A DNA stretch of 64,000 nucleotides, taken from the NCBI GenBank assembly GCA_025201805.1, contig MU619296.1, forward strand, positions 3,642-67,641. The letters are read 5' to 3'. Below are positions 33,179 through 44,400 of this stretch, piece after piece. A program made the translations under genes and the position numbers. The DNA is from Parasitella parasitica. Taxonomy: Eukaryota > Mucoromycota > Mucoromycetes > Mucorales > Mucoraceae. The notes under the pieces are model-generated. The model saw only the letters and a list, made by a program, of their open reading frames with translations. It was not told where the DNA came from and ran no database searches. The stretch's first letter is position 1. Every line of letters starts with the position of its first letter.

Positions 33179-33403
33179 TATATCTTGTACTTGTTTGCTT
33201 TACGAGATGAAGAGAGATGAGTAAGAAGAAACGCTCAGTGTTACATAGAGTATGATAGATACACAACTATTGACGTCACTAAATAATGAACCATTTATAT
33301 TAGCTGAAGAAATACAAAAAGGAATGAGAACAGCAGAAAATTTTCGCTCGCCTCTTTTCTTTTTTCTCCTCTTAATTATTTTTTTTTTTCTCTCTCTCTC
33401 AAA

Positions 33404-35098
33404 ATGTCTGACAACTTTGACGATGATTTATACAATGTATACAATGGAGCCGGAAAGGAAGACACATACAACGACGAAGATTTGTATGGAGAAGACCCTG
33501 TAGAGTTCAAAGAGGAAGATGTGGAAGTAAAGGTAGAGGCGTCACCAGAACCAGAAAATGACGACAATGACGACAATCAAAACGAACAACAGTCAACTCA
33601 ACAGAAACATCAACAACAACAACAAGGTAATTGGGGTTATCAACCTAATGCATATCAGCAGTATATGGCAGCCTACCAAAGGAGTTTCCAACAACAAATG
33701 GTAGCCAACCCATATCAGATGCAGCAAATGATACAGAGACAAATGAGACAGCAAATGCCTCAACAGCAACAGCAACAGCAACAGCAACACTTCAACAAGT
33801 CTAAGCAGCAGTATCAACAGCACGACGATGATGATACCGGCGAGAGTAGCGATGAAAAATTAAACAAACCAACAGCGTCCAATTCGGATGAAGGGTAAGT
33901 TTGCATCACGTTACAATTCGAATAACCTGCGGTATGTAAATGTACGTTAATTAGTAAAATGTTCATTGGAGGACTCAATTGGGAGACAACGGATGGTAAG
34001 ATAGTTTATAGTTGCAATTTACATCATTTAGTGTCCAGTATAGTATTTAGTATTAAGATTTTTATTTTAATAATAAAAAAACAAAACATTGGTAATAGAA
34101 AACTTGCGTCAATACTTTTCACAATTTGGTGAAGTCCTTGATTGTGTTGTGATGCGCGACCCAACAACACATCGTTCACGTGGCTTCGGTTTCTTGACAA
34201 TGAAAGACAACTCAGCTATCGACAAGATTGTCAGTCAAGATCACCACAACCTAGATGGCAAAAGAGTAAGTTTTATTTGTGATGCATATGAAAATGACAC
34301 TCATGTATTACATAGATTGATCCCAAGCGAGCAATTCCCCGAGACGAGCAAGACAAGACAGAAAAGATCTTTGTGGGTGGCATCTCTCCTGAAGTCAATG
34401 AAGAAGAATTTCGTGAGTTCTTTACACAATTTGGTAAAGTATTAGATGCTACTCTCATGATGGAGCGTGACACAGGTAGACCTCGAGGCTTTGGGTTTGT
34501 TACGTTTGAAGACAGCAAAGGCGTAGAAGAAGCTTTGAAGAACCCCAATTTATCTATCAAGGATAAAATTGTAAGTATATTTCTTATCAGCCACCCCCCC
34601 CCTCTCCCATCTTTGCGGTAAACACTTAATGCTTTTTCCATAGATTGAAGTAAAGAAAGCTATGCCAAAGGGAAAGCAAAACCGCCAACACAATGGCCCC
34701 GTATTCAATCCTAACTTCAGACCTCCCTATATGCCAAATAACAGATATAATGGGAACGGAAACTTCAATAGCATGCGTGGTAATTTCAACATGTATAACA
34801 ACATGTATCCAGGTGGTAATTACAATATGGCAGCAGCCGCAGCCGCAGCCGCAGCATATTATGGCCAACAGCAGCAACAAGGTGGAGGATACAACAATAA
34901 TATGTACAACAACATGCGTCAACAGCATCATCGACAAGGTATTCTTTAGTATAAATGTCTTATTATCTTAGTACTCACACAATGCATATAGATGATAATC
35001 GAGGAGACAATAGAAGGAACTCTAGAGACCGCCACCAGAACAATGGCGCTATCCATCCTTCTCACTCCAGAAGCCAGCAGCATCATCGTCCTTATTGA
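33404..35098 (+). CDS. Two-RRM hnRNP, Hrp1/Nab4-like
   Basis: RNA-binding protein like yeast Hrp1 (cleavage factor IB) and Musashi/hnRNP A proteins, likely in mRNA 3' end formation and export. At least six exons. The N-terminal 160 residues are acidic then Gln-rich (poly-Gln). RRM1 has KMFIGGLNWETTD (RNP2) and RGFGFLTM (RNP1); RRM2 has IFVGGISPEVNEEEF and RGFGFVTF. The tail is rich in Asn, Tyr, Gly with a nine-Ala run and ends SRSQQHHRPY. Introns fall inside both RRMs. The leader just before ATG is a T/C-rich run of about 60 bases. Subfamily within the hnRNPs is inferred from domain plan only. Confidence 0.85.
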
Positions 35099-35269
35099 GC
35101 AGATTCCATGCCATCTTTTATGACGCGTTTTCGCCGCGTTTTTTTTATTCTCGTTTGAATTAATAAATACATGTTAGAAATTAAGGCTTTCTCCTCTTTG
35201 ATTTCTTTAATTTGTAACGTAGAGTTAATTGTTATAAAGCTTTCAATTTGCTAATAAAAATTGTAGATC

Positions 35270-36820
35270 ATGAGGGAGATTATTCATTTACAAGCAGGTA
35301 TGTATTTAAACATTAGGACGTGTAATCAGAAAATGTTACTAATGTATAAACAAATATGTAATGTTACAAAAAGGACAATGTGGTAATCAGGCAAGCAAAG
35401 ATTTACACTGGTAGATAACACATCAGGTATTTACTATATTTTATCTTGTATAGATTGGCCAAAAATTCTGGGAAACCATCTCACAAGAGCATGGTATTGA
35501 TACCAATGGCAATTATTGTGGAGATAATGACCTTCAATTGGAACGCATCAATGTATTTTACAATGAGGGCACTGAAGGGAAATATGTCCCAAGGTGAGAG
35601 CCTCATGCGAACTCATTTGCTCCGTTGTTACTAACTTTTTCATTAGAGCTGTATTAGTTGATCTTGAGCCTGCGACTATGGATAGCATTCGTTCCAGCCC
35701 CTATGGTAAAATATTCAGGCCTGACAACTTTGTAAACGCTCAGTCAGGTGCTGGCAACTCTTGGGCCAAGGGCTATTACACTGAGGGCGCTGAATTAGTC
35801 GAAACTATTATGGATGTTGTCCGTAAAGAGGCAGAAAACACTGATTGCTTGCAAGGTTTCCAGTTGGCACACTCTCTTGGTGGTGGTACTGGCTCTGGCC
35901 TTGGATCCCTCTTGCTCTCAAAGATTCGCGAAGAATACCCTGATCGAATTTTGAGCACCTACTCTGTTTTACCCTCTCCCAAGGTTTCTGACACTGTAGT
36001 TGAGCCTTACAATGCTGTATTATCAGTCCATCAGCTCGTTGAAAACTGCGATGCTACTTTCTGTATTGACAATGAAGCTCTTTATGATATTTGCTTCAGG
36101 ACTCTTAAATTGACCAATCCTGGATATGGTGATCTGAATCAACTCGTTTCTGCTGTCATGTCTGGTGTCTCTACTAGTTTACGTTTCCCTGGCCAATTGA
36201 ACAGTGATTTACGCAAGCTTTGTGTAAACATGGTCCCTTTTCCTCGTCTTCATTTCTTCATGGTTGGCATTGCTCCTTTAACCGCTTTTGCTTCTCAGCA
36301 ATATCGCAATTTAAGTGTTCCAGAGTTAACTGCTCAAATGTTTGATGCTCGTAATATGATGGCTGCATCTGATCCTCGACATGGCCGCTACTTGACTGCT
36401 GCTACCATCTTCCGTGGCCGTCTGTCCACTAAAGAAGTCGAAAATCAAATGTTGGCTGTTCAGCAAAAGAACTCGAACTTTTTCGTAGAGTGGATTCCAA
36501 ACAGTGTCAAGACATCCCTTTGCGATATTCCTCCTGTTGGTCTTGAGATGTCTGGTACCTTTATTGGAAATAGCACAGCAATCCAAGATTTGTTCAAACG
36601 TGTCAATGAACAATTTACTGCCATGTTTAGAAGAAAGGCTTTCTTGCATTGGTACACTGGAGAGGGCATGGATGAAATGGAATTCACTGAAGCTGAATCC
36701 AATATGAATGATTTGGTGTCTGAATACCAACAATACCAAGAAGCTACTATTGACGATGAAGATTACGAGGAGGAGGAATATGGAGATGAAAAGCCCGAAG
36801 ATGAATATATGGAAGAGTAA
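35270..36820 (+). CDS. TUB2: Beta-tubulin
   Basis: GTP-binding microtubule subunit. Four exons (35270-35297, 35374-35390, 35454-35593, 35647-36820) give 452 residues. It opens [10 protein letters not shown], the mRNA autoregulation tetrapeptide MREI, then QCGNQIG from a 17-base exon. GGGTGSG is at residues 140-146, and the acidic tail ends [11 protein letters not shown]. Intron 2 starts with GCAAGC after CAG, so it is a GC-AG intron; no GT donor would preserve GNQIG. Positions 50 (Phe), 165 (Ser), 167 (Tyr) and 198 (Ala) differ from the usual Tyr, Ala, Phe and Glu, all sites tied to benzimidazole binding, while Phe200 and His6 remain. Codon use is normal, with no damage. Confidence 0.96.
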
Positions 36821-37315
36821 AAACGAATGAAAATAAAAGCTGTATTGCATATATATTTGTATCATGTTTATGACAATAACCATGTGGATGTAAATCAATC
36901 TTTGGTATAAATACCGTCTTGTGCAAATGCTTGAAATATAATTTTCTCGCAGGTACTGTCTACATTGCTTATTTCACTTTCTTCTTTTCCTTTGCTTTTG
37001 TGAAATTCTTCAATTCTAAAGGCCAACTTCTGAGTCAATTTTTTACTCGTCTGCATCCACGGTACAAGACAGCTTCTCGGTTTGATCTGCACGATCAACG
37101 CATTTAGTAGAAGCAGTCCATTTCCACGGAGTTTAGTGCGAAACAAAAGCTTGCTATCCATTATCTATTGATACATATCAAGAGGCCTCCCCTTTTTTCT
37201 GTTCAGTATTGAATGATGGGTGAGTAATTGATAGGTTGATAGAGAGCTAAAACTAAAACCAACACTAGATAATCTAACCGGCAACATAGAATACAGCCTG
37301 CAACAGTATGCAGCA
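36821..37315. other. Spacer between beta-tubulin and the HMG-box gene
   Basis: Holds the tubulin 3' region (AATAAA near 36833) and a minus-strand open frame at 36895-37161, listed separately. The last 150 bases before 37316 have an open frame in phase with the HMG gene back to about 37220, so an upstream exon or earlier start is possible. Confidence 0.4.
36895..37161 (-). CDS. Small hypothetical protein
   Basis: An 88-codon frame with its own ATG, lying between convergent beta-tubulin and the divergent HMG-box gene. The sequence is basic and helical (SKKLTQKLAFRIEEFHKSKG, then CEKIIFQAFAQDG). I recognise no family. Gene spacing fits a small real gene, but composition alone does not prove it. 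Confidence 0.3.
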   Translation of the reverse strand: MDSKLLFRTKLRGNGLLLLNALIVQIKPRSCLVPWMQTSKKLTQKLAFRIEEFHKSKGKEESEISNVDSTCEKIIFQAFAQDGIYTKD

Positions 37316-38602
37316 ATGACACAAGCTCAATTATTGAACTCTCCACATCTTGAACAACAACAACAACAACAGCACCAGCACCAGCACCAGCACCAGCACC
37401 AGCAGCACCAGCAGCACCAGCATCAACCACAGCATCCAAACGAAGAGAGGCAACAAAGTACTACACATTTAGAAGATCCGAATGCTACTTTTAATTTAGC
37501 TTATCAACCATTTCCTTTGATTCGTATGGCTCCTCCGCACCTGCATCAACCTACGTTGGCAAAGGAACTTACTCCTAGTTGTTCCCCTTCAACTAGTTTG
37601 AACGTTACCATGAACGATAAAACGGTTCGGCCTACTAGAGTCACTCGACCACCAAATGCTTATCTACTCTTTAATAAAGAAATGAGAAGGATCTTGAAAG
37701 ATCAAGACCCTACAATGAAGGTTGCCGATATCAGCAAAGAAGTTGGTTTTCGTTGGAAAAACATGCCCAAGGTATGCCATTTAGAAGAATTTTAATGTAA
37801 ATATTTCCTAAAAAAAACAATACTTTTCATGTAGGAACAAAAAGATCGATATGTAAATCAAGCAAACAAGTTGAAAGAGGAACAGCGAGCTTTGCATCCT
37901 AATTCAATGTACATTCGTCGTTCCAGAGCAGAGTTGCTTAAAGCTGGTCATTTCACAAAAGGAAGCGCAGATCAGGCTACAGAACCGCAACTGAAGCGTA
38001 AACGACCTAAACGAGATAAAAACAATACAACGCCCAAACACCCTTTATCCGCGTACATGTGGTATCTAACAGAAGTTAGGCCTGACGTTATGCGACAATA
38101 TCCCGGTTCCAACGTTGGACAGATCAGTAAACTATGCGCTGATCAATGGAATGTGATGTCTGAAGAATCCAGGTTGCCATGGAAAACTAAGGCACAAGCA
38201 GACAAAGATCGTTACGCAAGAGAAATGCAAATATATGCAATCCAAAACGATCATGCATTGGGTCGTGGCACAAGACAGAAATACCGTTCTGCGGCTGCTG
38301 CCACTGCTGCTGCTATTCAAGCAGATACAGACGTGTTTTTAGACCCCACAAGGTCGTTGTTTTACGGCTCAGGAAAATCGCAACCGTACCTGACAGTTCC
38401 TACAAGTCCAACTTCAATTTTGCAAGCTGCATTGCCCATGACACAACATGCTTTAAACCCAAATACGTTCCTTCAACAACAGCAGCAACAACAACATGCC
38501 AACAATCCCAGTGCAAGCACATCAACATCATCAACGTCCACATCAACAAATTCCTCGACCTCAACCACCGCAACAGCGTATAGTGATGCCCATCATTGTT
38601 AA
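37316..38602 (+). CDS. Protein with two HMG boxes (MATA_HMG-like plus HMGB-like)
   Basis: DNA-bending transcription factor. Two exons (37316-37771, 37835-38602) give 407 residues. A Gln/His tract precedes the first box at about 103-175: TRPPNAYLLFNKEMR, VADISKEVGFRWKNMPK, then EQKDRYVNQANKLKEEQ, HPNSMYIRRSR. This looks like the sequence-specific MATA_HMG type found in mating-type and SexM/SexP proteins. The second box, about 219-288, is HMGB-like: HPLSAYMWYLTEVRPDVMRQ, QISKLCADQWNVM. The tail is Ser/Thr-rich. The flanking genes are not those known beside the mucoralean sex locus, so this is probably not SexM/SexP. The start may lie further upstream. Confidence 0.85.
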
Positions 38603-38690
38603 CATACATGAAAATACGTGTGATATATTTGTACATAGTATACCATTCAAAAATGCATACTTTCCTTGATACACAGACACTTTAAGCTGT

Positions 38691-40041
38691 TTATAGTACT
38701 GAAATGCAAATGATATAAGCCAAAATGCCAACCCAAGCTACATCTCCAATTGAATAAAAAATTGCCATAATATTTCGTTTTGCTGATTTGATTTGAGTAT
38801 GGCGCACGCCCATCTCCTCTTTTGCCAAATGATAAGTTGCATTGCTCGAGCTGTTCTTGAACACACGTTGGTGTGCATGCCAAATCAACAGTAGTGCCAA
38901 TGTAAGCACCAGCAAATAACCGTACCGTAAAAACAACCCAATTTGGTCCGGTAACCAACACAGACCTGCTATCAATTGACCGTTGTCGATGTATAGTGTC
39001 ATGGCTCCAGGGTTCCTAACACCTTGAGCCATGCTAAAGGTTGGCACAGTTATCTCAATAGCAGTGTGGTTATTACCAAACTGATGGACGACTTTGCAAT
39101 AGTCGTGGTCGTCACCTGAAAACACAGCAACCGGATCAACCTTGTTCAAGATGAAGCGTGTCAGATCTTCTTCGACCAAGTTTTGATACTGATAGCCTGC
39201 TCTATTGGCAATAGTCTGTGAAGCTGACTGTCGATGGGGCCCGCATGTCTGATCAGGGGATCGGAACAAGGGAACGTGCGTCATAAGAATCTTTGGCCTT
39301 GCTGCAATGGATGTGTTGGCGCCAAGAGATTCCAGCATGCTCAATGAATCAGCGCGTATAATTGGATCCCTGGAGCTGAGTGACACGGTGTCCAGGATAA
39401 CGAAAACAAAGCCGTATTTCTCAAACGTGTAGGAGGTTGGACCGAAATGTCTTTGAAAGCGCTCTAACGAATGTTTTTGTATGCCGTTGCCAAAGCCAAC
39501 ATCATGATTCCCAACCATATAATAAGCTTTGGAAGGAAATATACGACGAAAACGGTCTACTTCTGCTGCATATCTACATAAAACGATGCCAATTTCAATG
39601 TCGCATCTCTTTTAAAAAGTATTGTAATATTACTTGTTATCATCCCAGTCTCTACCATTATCCATCAAATCCCCCAAAATGACGGTATCTGTAGGCCTTA
39701 TTGCACGGTGCAAACGATAGAAATTTCTCTTCATGTAAAGCTCACTGTAAAACTTTGTTAACTGCATGATAATATATGGTCTATCATAAGAATTGTCGTC
39801 TGTCATCTGAGGGTCGGCGACTAACATCAATTTGTCTTTATCCTGTATAAGTTTGTACAGTTAGGGAATTAATCAGATTTTGCTGGCTTAAACTTACAAA
39901 GGAGGGCACTTTGGCGTGATGAAAGTGCGGCCTGGAAGCGCATTTTTTGGCAGAAAGGATGTATACAAAGTATTCATTGTTCAAAATCAATAAAATCCAC
40001 GAAAGCCGCAGTAATTGAACAATTAATTTTGTTTTCATCAT
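38691..40041 (-). CDS. Metallophosphoesterase, Ted1/Cdc1 (PGAP5) type
   Basis: Mn-dependent phosphoesterase of the Cdc1/Ted1/PGAP5 group, which removes ethanolamine phosphate from GPI anchors to allow ER exit. At least three exons from ATG at 40041. An N-terminal signal-anchor (LLRLSWILLILNN) precedes the catalytic domain: MLVADPQMTD, ILGDLMDNGRDW, YMVGNHDVGFG, LMTHVPL and SGDDHDYC, the complete metal-binding set in this family's form. One or two membrane segments close the protein (YGYLLVLTLALLLIW; ILAYIICISVL). Length is close to Ted1. The exact subgroup (Ted1 against Cdc1) is inferred. Confidence 0.88.
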
Positions 40042-40579
40042 TTAGAATAATAAAAAAGCAATACATGTAAAAGAAACAAACAAAAAAGAACGAAAAAAAA
40101 AAAATCATAATGTTTGTGCATACTATATCCATCAAGATACGAGTTATACTACTCAACTGTGTCTGTAGTCGGAGGAATAGAATAGCCAACATATTAGATA
40201 AGAAATGTCTATCGGTCTGTAATGATTAGAGTCCTTTAGTCTGAACTAAATAATAAATGTATACGTTATCTAGTTGACTTCCTGTTTTTTATACTTTTTT
40301 TCGGTGAATATCCTGTACATTAAGCATATCCCACAGTTTTTCCTGACGGCTGGTTATAATGGAAGTTGCAGGATACAACAAAGAAATTTTTCTGCTAATG
40401 CCACCTTAGGGGGGTACTAGAAAAGGGGCCGAATCCTACTTCAAACATTTATTTTCTGGCAGGAAACGTTACACTTAATCCTGAACACAAAAAAAAAAAA
40501 AAAAAAAAAAAATCGCAGATAGACATGGCTGTGTAATGGTAAAGGATGATTGATAAAATAAAAGAGGGAATAATTAGAA
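40042..40579. other. Spacer with A/T tracts
   Basis: No gene seen. Contains a 26-base A run at about 40487-40511 and short TATA-like stretches. It separates the tail of casein kinase 1 from the 5' side of the phosphoesterase. Confidence 0.5.
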
Positions 40580-42101
40580 TTAAAGGCACGATATAAAGCC
40601 GCATGTAACAAAAGATATAACTTGTTGCCAAAAGCCCTTTTTCCGCGAAGAGTCATCATATTCATGGGCGCCACCAGTGGGATTGGGAGGGGAGTTAGCA
40701 TTCATTGGCGGTTGAGTGCGGCCATAAGGGTTCTCTGTTAGCTGTGGTGTAGGCGCTTGCTGTTGCTGCTGAGAGGAATATGCTTCTGTAGGGTTGCGTG
40801 TCCCTATGGCTGTCTGGCGCTGTGATTGATGGCGGTTTGCTCGCTTTTCTATGCCTTTACCATCATTCAGTAACATCCAGTCGTAGATTTCATCGTTTTC
40901 ATCTCCATTGTTTTCGAGAGCTTTAGTGAATAAATCTCGCAGAAACTCATAGTCAGGTGTTTCCTCAAATCCTAGTTTACGAACGTATTGCAGATAGATA
41001 CCAAATTCCTCTAATAAAATAACATACGTGCATGATTTAGAACGACGTTCAGGCGATCTTTATCACGCATCTTACTTGGAAACCCTGCACACAAATCCTT
41101 GATTGGGGTACTCTGCTTCTTTTCGCCGATTTTCTCATACTTTTGCTTGTTGGTAGCAGCTTTCAATCCTTGCCATGGCAACGAGCCTCTCAAAAAGTAC
41201 ATGAATACATGGCCTAGAGATTCCAAATCATCTCTTCTAGATTGCTCTCTCCCCAAATGCGTATTAATACTCATATATCTTGCTGTTCCTGAAAGACTTT
41301 TTCTTTCACGATAGGGAATATGTTGCTTTGTTTTGGGATCTCTATACTGTTTGGCCATACCAAAATCAATCAAATACACTGTGTTTGCATCCGATGTTCC
41401 TTGGCGTCCAATTAGAAAGTTATCCGGTTTGATATCACGGTAAATCAAATTCTTTTCGTGGACTGACTGAATACGAGTAATCTTTTTGTTTTTGGGCGCA
41501 TGTTAGTATCTTTGCGTTGTGATTTGGTCTTAAACAATATTTACCATATGGCGGGCTAAGGTGGCCACTGTTTTCACTCTAAATTCCCTTGAGCATGTAT
41601 CAAATAAATCCTCGAGACTAGGACCAAGAAGATCAATGACGAGAATATTATGCAATCCCTCTTGACCAAAATAATACGCAGAAGGGATACCGACTATTTA
41701 AGGAGGTGGGAGGGGTTTTGGTATTTCATAATCAATTGGGACTTGAAGCAACTCACCTATGTTGGTCAGCAGCTTGTACGCCCTGTACTCTTCCCTAAGC
41801 TTAAAGATGAATGTTAATTAGAAAATGTTTATAGTTTTTTGATACGGAACTTACTTGAGGTGCATCTGATTTTCTAGGCTCAAATTTGATTGCCACTTGA
41901 AGATTATTCAAGAGATTGGTGCCTTAAATATATGGTGAGTAATCCACCTGACAAAAAAAAAACTGCAACAAAACTACCTTCATAGATGATTCCAAAACTT
42001 CCCTCTCCCAGTTTTCTACCCACTTTATAATGAACGCCGACTACGTTTGTGCTGCTGCTAGACATGTTGCTTGGTGAACTTCGTTGTTTATTCGTTGCCA
42101 T
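40580..42101 (-). CDS. Casein kinase 1, membrane-anchored Yck type
   Basis: Ser/Thr kinase of the CK1 family. About six exons from ATG at 42101. The kinase domain starts [19 protein letters not shown] (glycine loop), then VAIKFEPR (ATP lysine), [13 protein letters not shown] (catalytic loop), [13 protein letters not shown] (DFG) and [16 protein letters not shown], the CK1-specific SIN in place of APE. The tail is Gln- and Pro-rich and ends [10 protein letters not shown]. The pair of C-terminal cysteines recalls the palmitoylated ends of yeast Yck1/2. In the same window lies a DHHC enzyme that could modify such a tail, but pairing is speculation. Assembled join positions in the middle exons were not all checked. 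Confidence 0.9.
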
Positions 42102-42580
42102 AGCAACCTGATAATGAAAGGCAAAGAAAAGACAAAAGAAAAAGGAGAAATGCAAAATGCAATATACGTATTTAAAATATTTAATATATCTCTAATAAAT
42201 ACAAGAAAACTTTTATATGATAATCTAACGCGCAACTATACACTAGATGCTCGTTTTTTACCAGAAGGAAAAAAGACAAGTGGAGAAAGAGTGGAAAAAA
42301 AAAAAGGAAAAAAGGAAAAAGAAAAAAGCCAGAATATACATTCAAAAATACACCCACATGCATCATCTTAAGCAAACTATTGTTTTCACAAACTATTGTT
42401 TTCGCTCGCTTTCAATAGTGGATGCTTTATTTTTTATCAAAACAATAGCACATGTACGAGTTTTATAGACTTGAAACAGGTATTTTATACAGAGTTAAAT
42501 AAAATATTTTGAGCGTTACAAAATGTATTTTATTACTATTTTTATAATTCAACTGATAATGCATAGCACTGTTTATTTCT
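42102..42580. promoter_or_regulatory. Spacer with CK1 promoter and DUG1 3' end
   Basis: A purine-rich run on the plus strand at about 42270-42335 is, on the coding strand of CK1, a long pyrimidine-rich leader. It resembles the CT-rich leaders of several other genes here. No further gene is visible. Confidence 0.45.
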
Positions 42581-44400
42581 TCACAATTCGATTTCAGAAA
42601 CTTCATACAAATAAGCACCTAATAATTGAGTACCCTTGACATAGTTGTCTCTGTCCAACTTTTCGTTAATAGAATGAGCACCCTATTTTCAAATATCAGT
42701 AAAAAGTAAACTCACTATATTCATAAAAAAAAAAAACTTACATCGTCACCACGACCCATTGGCAATAGCAAAACGTTCTTCTTAAGGGCTTCTTGGAACG
42801 ATAAAGTGACAGGAATAGATCCACCTTCACGGGTTAAGTCAGGTTCAACACCATAGACAGTTTTTACGGCTTTTGCAGCAGCAACTAAATGCAAAAAGCG
42901 TGTTAAAATTATCAATGTGAACTATCTATTGAAGCATAACTTACCATAGTTAGGATGGTTGGGACTAGAGAGCCAGTGGTTGCCATCATGAGTAGCTTCA
43001 ACTACAAAAGTATTCTTGGATCCCAATTTAGCAAATTCATCTTTACAGTACTTGACAACCAACTTGGAGATATCCTCAGGGACCATATCAGGAACAGTAC
43101 GGATAGAGAATTTACCTGTGACTTGAGCAGGAATGACGGTCTTATCTCCAGGATTATAGAAAGCACCCTCAATACCATGAAGAGAGAGAGATGGGTTTCT
43201 CCAACGGTGTTGAAGAGTTTTACGAATGGAGTCATGAATATTAATTTCATTACCAACAGCATCATGGAGCTCTTTCATCTCGAAAGCCAAGTTGTTATAT
43301 GTCTTTTCTTCCTCAGCTATTATGCGGGTTACTCTTCCAAGCTGATTGAATAAGAAAATAAAAAAAAAAACAAAGGACTTACCATCTAAAGGACGAACTT
43401 TATCACATATACCAGGAATGCAGATCGTACCATCAGGGCGAACAAGTTTGCTCATAACAGCAATAAGATCAGTCATAGGTTCATGAACAGTACCACCAAA
43501 GACACCTGAATGGAGATCAGCACGCTATATTGTATGCAAAACGAGTGAGAAACGATGGCCACGTCATGTTGTAATCCGCACAGAGTTGATGGTACTTACA
43601 GGACCCTTAACTTTCATGTGGAAGTAAGACACACCACGAAGACCATAAGTGAGACAAGGCTTAGTAGTGCCAAGCCAGTAGTTGTCAGAGATACACACGG
43701 CATCAACATTCTTAAAGTACTCGGGGGCCTCCTTGATAATGAGGTCATCCAATCCTTCAGAGCCAGACTCTTCCATACCTTCAAGACAGAATTTGAGGTT
43801 GACAGGTAGCTCAATTCCAAGAGCCTTGTGAGCGTCAACTACATTGATCCAACCAAGGACAGGGCCTTTATCATCAGTAGAACCACGGCCGATCAAACGA
43901 TGTTTTTCATCTTCAACCAATTCGAAAGGACTGGTGTTCCAACCATCCTCTAAAAGAGCCTAATGTACACACACACACATATAAATATTACACACACACA
44001 CACACACACACTGCATGATGCAAACAAACTTACAGGCTGAACATCATAATGGCCATAAACCAAAATGGTCTTCTTTTCAGGGTTGTTGCCGATAGTGGCT
44101 AAAACAACGGGAGGCAAATCCAATTCTTGGCCATGCCAGTTTTGCTTACCAAGATCACGAGTCTCGACATCGGCACCAAGGCTCTTGAGTTCATCAACTA
44201 GCCATTCAGACATGCGGAAGACGTCAGGACGATGAGCAGGATCACCGCTTACACTTGGGAGAAGCTTACGCGTTAGATGTCTCTCAATTGACATTCTTAG
44301 CACCCTTTTCAACAATTTACCTGGGAATCGCAACAGCTTTGCGAAGTCTATCGACAAAGTCGTTTTGGTGTTCATCAACAAACTTCAAGAATTTATCCAT
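42581..44400 (-). CDS. DUG1: Cys-Gly metallodipeptidase, M20 family (DUG1/CNDP2)
   Basis: Cytosolic zinc dipeptidase that splits Cys-Gly in glutathione breakdown. About seven exons from the ATG at 44400 ([15 protein letters not shown]). M20 motifs appear in order: VYGHYDVQP (zinc His and Asp), [10 protein letters not shown] (bridging Asp), [11 protein letters not shown] (Glu base and zinc ligand), [28 protein letters not shown] (dimerisation-domain His) and [12 protein letters not shown], with the final zinc His in [14 protein letters not shown]. It ends YEVSEIEL. All signature residues are present, so an active enzyme is expected. An intron near 43962-44030 carries a dinucleotide repeat. A pyrimidine-rich leader lies just upstream of ATG. 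Confidence 0.94.
43963..44012. repeat. (CA)n microsatellite in a DUG1 intron
   Basis: Two CA runs separated by TATAAATATTA. On the coding strand this is (GT)n within a short intron between the splice sites. Confidence 0.85.

Noticed and set aside
37316-38602. Mucoralean sex locus (SexM/SexP)
   Set aside because: The neighbours are beta-tubulin and a phosphoesterase, not the triose-phosphate transporter and RNA helicase, and the protein has two HMG boxes.
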